The notes under the pieces are model-generated. The model had not been told where the DNA came from and made no database searches. It saw only the letters and a program-made list of their open reading frames with translations. Positions 19,597 through 22,335 of a DNA stretch of 22,335 bases are shown one piece after another. A program made the translations under genes and the position numbers. Within the stretch, counting starts at the first letter, position 1. Every line of letters starts with the position of its first letter. The DNA comes from an uncultured Sutterella sp. (lineage in GTDB: Bacteria; Pseudomonadota; Gammaproteobacteria; Burkholderiales; Burkholderiaceae_F): assembly GCA_900543805.1 (NCBI GenBank), contig UQTE01000031.1, positions 1 to 22,335 of the forward strand, written 5' to 3'.

Positions 19597-21096
19597 ATGA
19601 CGACCTCCCGACGCCGCTTCCTCGCGGCCGCGGCCGCGCTTCCCGCCGCGCCCTCCGTTCTCGCCCGCACCGCGGCGACCGACTGGGACGAAACCTTTGA
19701 CGTCGTGGTCGTGGGTTCCGGCGTTGCCGGAACCGTCGCGGCCATCGCCGCCGCCGAAAAGGGCGCCAAGGTGCTCATGATCGAAAAGCTCAACCGCACG
19801 GGCGGCACCTCACGCTTTTCGGGCCTCAACTTCGCCTGCGTGGGTTCGCCCGAGCAGAAAAAGCGCGGCGTCAAGGACAGCCCCGAAGCGCTCGCGCGCG
19901 ACATGTTCCGCGTCTCGGGCGGCGTGGGCAACTACGAACTCGCCCTCGTCATGGCGAAGAACACCGCGCGCGTCGAAAAGTTCTTCACGGACCGCGGCGT
20001 CCGTTGGGACGGCCGTCTTCTGAAGCTCGGCGGCCACAGCGCCGAACGCTGCCTCATCCCCGAAGGGGACGGCGCGGGTTTTCTCGCCGCCCTCACGAAG
20101 TACATGGCCGGCCTCAAGAACCTCACGGTTCGCACTTCCTGCAAGGCCGACGAAGTTCTCTTCGACAAGGACCGCGCCGCGGGCCTTCTCGTTCGTGAAA
20201 ACTACGCGTTCAGCGAAGATCCGCGCGACGACGAAAAGAACCGCACGGGCACGCCCCGCCGAATCCGCGCGCTTCGCGCCGTCATTTTCGCGACGGGCGG
20301 CTATGCCCGCGACCGCGCCTTCCGCGCCGTGGAAGTGCCCTTCCTCGACGGCGTCTCCACGACGACGAGCCCGGGCGCCACGGCGGGCGCCTTGAAGACG
20401 CTCGTGCGCGCCGGCGCCCGCGCCATGCACCTCTCGCTCTACCGCTTCGCCTATCCCCTGCCGACCGAAGACATGGTCTGGGGCGTGCTCATTGATCCGA
20501 CCACGGGTACGCGCTTCATGAGCGAAGGGGCGAGCCGCAACGAACTCGCCGTCGGCACGCTGCAGCGCCGCCTCACGAACGGCGACAAGAAGCCCTTCAT
20601 GATCTACGACGAAAAGGCGCTCGGCAAGTTCCACAACCTCAATCGCGTGGGACGTTCTCTGAACGGTCTCAACGGTCTCGACGGCACGATGTTCCGCTTC
20701 GACACGATCGAAGCCCTTGCCGCGCACTACGGAGCCGATCCCGCCAAGGTGAAGCAGACGCTCGAGGCCTACAACCGCGACGTCGCCGCGGGTCGCGACG
20801 AAGCCTTCGGCAAGCCGCTTGAACGCACCGAACGCAAGGTCGAACCGATCGACATGAAGGGGCCCTTCTTCGGCATCGTCATCAGTCCGCGTCTCAACTA
20901 CACCCCGGGCGGCATCCGCACGAACGAAAAGGCGCAGGCGCTCGACTGGAACGGCAACCCCATTCCGGGCCTCTACGTGGCGGGCGAAGCAGCGGGCGGT
21001 CTGCACGGACAGGAACGCATGACGGCCTGCTCCATGCCCGACTGCTCGGTCTTCGGCCTCATCGCCGGGGAAAACGCCGCCGCCGAACATGCCTGA
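19597..21096 (+). CDS. Tat-exported FAD-dependent reductase (fumarate-reductase-like flavoprotein)
   Basis: The 499-residue product has a twin-arginine signal (TTSRRRFLAAAAALPAAPSVLA), AGGAG upstream, and the flavocytochrome c/urocanate-reductase fold. The dinucleotide motif VVVVGSGVAGTVAAIAAAEKG is at 36-56, GG-TSRFSG at 69-76 and FATGGYA at 231-237. The C-terminal region GLYVAGEAAGGLHGQERM matches the FAD/active-site segment. By motif position Arg314 (SEGASRNEL) and Arg474 (GQERM) correspond to FccA Arg402 and Arg544, but the histidines of FccA (H365, H504) read Tyr286 and Asn434. No heme motif is present; the cytochrome is the next gene. It should reduce a C=C bond of an unknown periplasmic acceptor. 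The residue mapping is from memory and needs an alignment. Confidence 0.87.
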   Translation: MTTSRRRFLAAAAALPAAPSVLARTAATDWDETFDVVVVGSGVAGTVAAIAAAEKGAKVLMIEKLNRTGGTSRFSGLNFACVGSPEQKKRGVKDSPEALARDMFRVSGGVGNYELALVMAKNTARVEKFFTDRGVRWDGRLLKLGGHSAERCLIPEGDGAGFLAALTKYMAGLKNLTVRTSCKADEVLFDKDRAAGLLVRENYAFSEDPRDDEKNRTGTPRRIRALRAVIFATGGYARDRAFRAVEVPFLDGVSTTTSPGATAGALKTLVRAGARAMHLSLYRFAYPLPTEDMVWGVLIDPTTGTRFMSEGASRNELAVGTLQRRLTNGDKKPFMIYDEKALGKFHNLNRVGRSLNGLNGLDGTMFRFDTIEALAAHYGADPAKVKQTLEAYNRDVAAGRDEAFGKPLERTERKVEPIDMKGPFFGIVISPRLNYTPGGIRTNEKAQALDWNGNPIPGLYVAGEAAGGLHGQERMTACSMPDCSVFGLIAGENAAAEHA

Positions 21097-21124
21097 TCAA
21101 CGACGTAACAGTAAGGAATACGCC

Positions 21125-21514
21125 ATGCGTACGCTCATTTGCACCGCGTTTCTCGCGCTCGCCTTCGGCTCCGCGCAAGCCGCCGACCAGATGTCCAAGC
21201 ACGCCGAACGGGGCGTGGCCTGCACCACCTGCCACAAGGGCGACTTCAAGGCGCCTTCGACCGACGTCTGCACGGGCTGTCACAGCCGCGACGCCCTCGC
21301 GAAGGCCACCGAATCGATGAACTTCGAAGCGGTTCTTAAGAACCCGAAGACCGGCAAGGAAACGCGCCACACCGCGCTCATCAACGTGCACGACAGCTAC
21401 CACTTCGGCCGCACGGAAAACTGCTTTGACTGCCACCGCGAACACAAGCCGTCGACCAACCAGTGCGCCACCTGCCACGACATTGAAGCGTGGAAGATGC
21501 CGACCCCCAAGTGA
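21125..21514 (+). CDS. Periplasmic tetraheme cytochrome c, partner of the flavoprotein
   Basis: The 129-residue product starts at ATG 21125 (AAGGAA upstream), which exposes a Sec signal (MRTLICTAFLALAFGSAQAA). Four CxxCH motifs lie at 33-37, 49-53, 100-104 and 114-118. Histidines at 26, 82, 89, 93 and 107 could be distal ligands. It is similar to the cytochrome at 65-406 in heme count and in the CTGCH motif, but has a longer segment between the second and third hemes (about 47 residues against 29). The gene follows the flavoprotein by 28 bases, the arrangement of two-subunit flavocytochrome systems such as methacrylate reductase. It should pass electrons from a membrane quinol dehydrogenase (not in this window) to the flavoprotein. 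Confidence 0.93.
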   Translation: MRTLICTAFLALAFGSAQAADQMSKHAERGVACTTCHKGDFKAPSTDVCTGCHSRDALAKATESMNFEAVLKNPKTGKETRHTALINVHDSYHFGRTENCFDCHREHKPSTNQCATCHDIEAWKMPTPK

Positions 21515-21540
21515 GATCGGGTCTGACCGGTCCTTTCTCC

Positions 21541-21585
21541 ACGGGCGTGCCGCATTCCTTCGGGCGGCACGCCCGTCTTCGTTTT
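21541..21585 (+). terminator. Terminator of the flavoprotein/cytochrome operon
   Basis: A perfect thirteen-pair stem (21541-21553 with 21564-21576) and ten-base loop are followed by cttcgtttt. It lies 26 bases after the cytochrome stop codon. Confidence 0.9.
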
Positions 21586-21601
21586 GCGCCCCCTCTTCTC
21601 C

Positions 21602-22335
21602 TTACCCGCACCCAACCGAACGAACACTCGCAACGCTTGTTTTCCGCGTCTGCGCCGCAATGGCCGAAGAGGCGATCCCCAACAGCCACTTCCACGCCGG
21701 CACCACCTCCACCGACCCCGACGCGGTCTCGACGATGCGCTCTTCGTCGAGCGTCACCACCGTTCTTCTTCTCACGGACAGAACCCTTGCAATTTTTTCC
21801 AAGGCACGAATTTTGCACCGCGTCTTCTCCGAAGTCTCTCGAAAATCCGCACAGACCTGCACTGTCCATTCTTCCCCGGGAAGATAAAAGTCCATCTCCG
21901 CTTTGTCTCGAACATAGAAAACCGAATCTTTGCCAGTGTGCCGGCGCATAAGCTCCACGGCCACCAGGTTCTCGAGGAGCGTCTCCCGATCGTTTTGTCC
22001 CAGAAGAAAGAGAAAACCGTTGTCCGCGAAGCAGTACTTGCGGCGCCCTTCCTTTTGCCGAAGTCGGTCGGCCATGTTTTCGATCGGAAGCAAAAGGCCT
22101 GCACGCACGGCGCACTCCACGTAGCGGATCACGGTCGCCTTCGAGAGCCGCGAACCCGCAGTCTCCAGACTCTTGGCAAGAGCGGAGAAGGAAACGGGCT
22201 CGCCCGATCGTTCAGCAAGGATTTTGAGCATCCGGCGAAGCGGCTCTGCGTTTGCGATGCCGTTCCGAAGGGCAACGTCGTTCATAGAAACTCGCGAGGA
22301 AACCTGCGACTTTAGTCGCGGGAGGAATCGCGCTT
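21602..22335 (-). CDS. DUF4143-type AAA ATPase, C-terminal part (5' end outside window)
   Basis: The open frame runs without a stop to the right edge, so the 227 residues after Met at 22285 are only the end of a longer gene; the codons before it (22333-22286) read on as RFLPRLKSQVSSRVS. The sequence matches the C-terminal half of AAA_14/DUF4143 ATPases: a helix set (DVALRNGIANAEPLRRMLKILAERSG), a winged-helix-like part (VSFSALAKSLETAGSRLSKATVIRYVECAVRAGLL), then DUF4143 motifs (KYCFADNGFLFLLGQ, LLENLVAVELMRR, SVFYVRDKAEMDFYLPGE) and VPAWKWLLG near the end. The Walker motifs would lie beyond the edge. These ATPases are common in gut bacteria and their role is not established. The tail after WKWLL (IASSAIAAQTRKTSVASVRSVGCG) is not conserved. 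Whether the full gene is intact cannot be told. Confidence 0.8.
   Translation of the reverse strand, partial: ARFLPRLKSQVSSRVSMNDVALRNGIANAEPLRRMLKILAERSGEPVSFSALAKSLETAGSRLSKATVIRYVECAVRAGLLLPIENMADRLRQKEGRRKYCFADNGFLFLLGQNDRETLLENLVAVELMRRHTGKDSVFYVRDKAEMDFYLPGEEWTVQVCADFRETSEKTRCKIRALEKIARVLSVRRRTVVTLDEERIVETASGSVEVVPAWKWLLGIASSAIAAQTRKTSVASVRSVGCG

Noticed and set aside
21602..22285. Intact small regulator starting at Met 22285
   Set aside because: The frame stays open to the window edge and the sequence is the C-terminal half of a DUF4143 ATPase, so this Met is unlikely to be the true start.
1..22335. tRNA, rRNA, insertion sequences, riboswitches and phage genes
   Set aside because: No cloverleaf, transposase, integrase or known riboswitch pattern was recognised by eye.

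Overview
The window is GC-rich with dense, short-spaced bacterial genes. Gene content (separate periplasmic flavoprotein and small tetraheme c-type cytochromes, rubrerythrin, Dps, FabG/KS pair, OmpR-type two-component system) suggests a low-oxygen Gram-negative of the Burkholderiales, most like the gut family Sutterellaceae. That assignment is inference from gene content and style; no rRNA or marker gene is present.

Layout. 1-2300: a tetraheme cytochrome c (+), a 4-oxalocrotonate-tautomerase-like enzyme (-), a Dps ferritin (+) behind an AT-rich region with a Fur-like palindrome, and a heme-binding beta-barrel (nitrobindin-like) protein (-) starting at TTG. 2300-2975: no intact gene. It holds two copies of a ~65-74 bp direct repeat that flank the frameshifted remnant of a HigA-type antitoxin. 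2976-9313 (+): a tightly packed operon of TolC-type outer-membrane channel, HlyD-type adaptor, a fused double ABC-2 permease with no ATPase gene, a TatD nuclease and an exported ankyrin-repeat protein, ended by two hairpins. 9405-11206 (-): a DUF134-NifX-like fusion with a Cys/His/Gly-rich tail, with a perfect 22-bp palindrome and a good internal start site, then an exported PepSY protein with a Gly/His-rich tail whose promoter region carries spaced repeats. 11458-13620 (-): an amidohydrolase and rubrerythrin. 13870-19473 (+): fabG, beta-ketoacyl-ACP synthase, a DUF4261 protein, a sensor kinase and an OmpR-type regulator, nearly gapless. 19597-21514 (+): Tat-exported flavoprotein reductase plus its tetraheme cytochrome, preceded by an 11-bp-phased direct repeat suited to an OmpR-family regulator. 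21602-end (-): the C-terminal part of an AAA/DUF4143 ATPase running off the window.

How the parts may work together: the two tetraheme cytochromes and the flavoprotein point to periplasmic respiration of an organic acceptor. The flavoprotein keeps the two arginines of the fumarate-reductase active site but lacks the two histidines, so its acceptor is probably not fumarate. Dps, rubrerythrin, the barrel hemoprotein and the Cys/His-rich proteins form an oxygen/metal-handling theme. The candidates most worth following are (1) the flavoprotein/cytochrome pair with the adjacent two-component system, (2) the DUF134-NifX gene with its palindrome and probable second product, and (3) the ATPase-less fused export system. 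No complete new defence or mobile system is evident.
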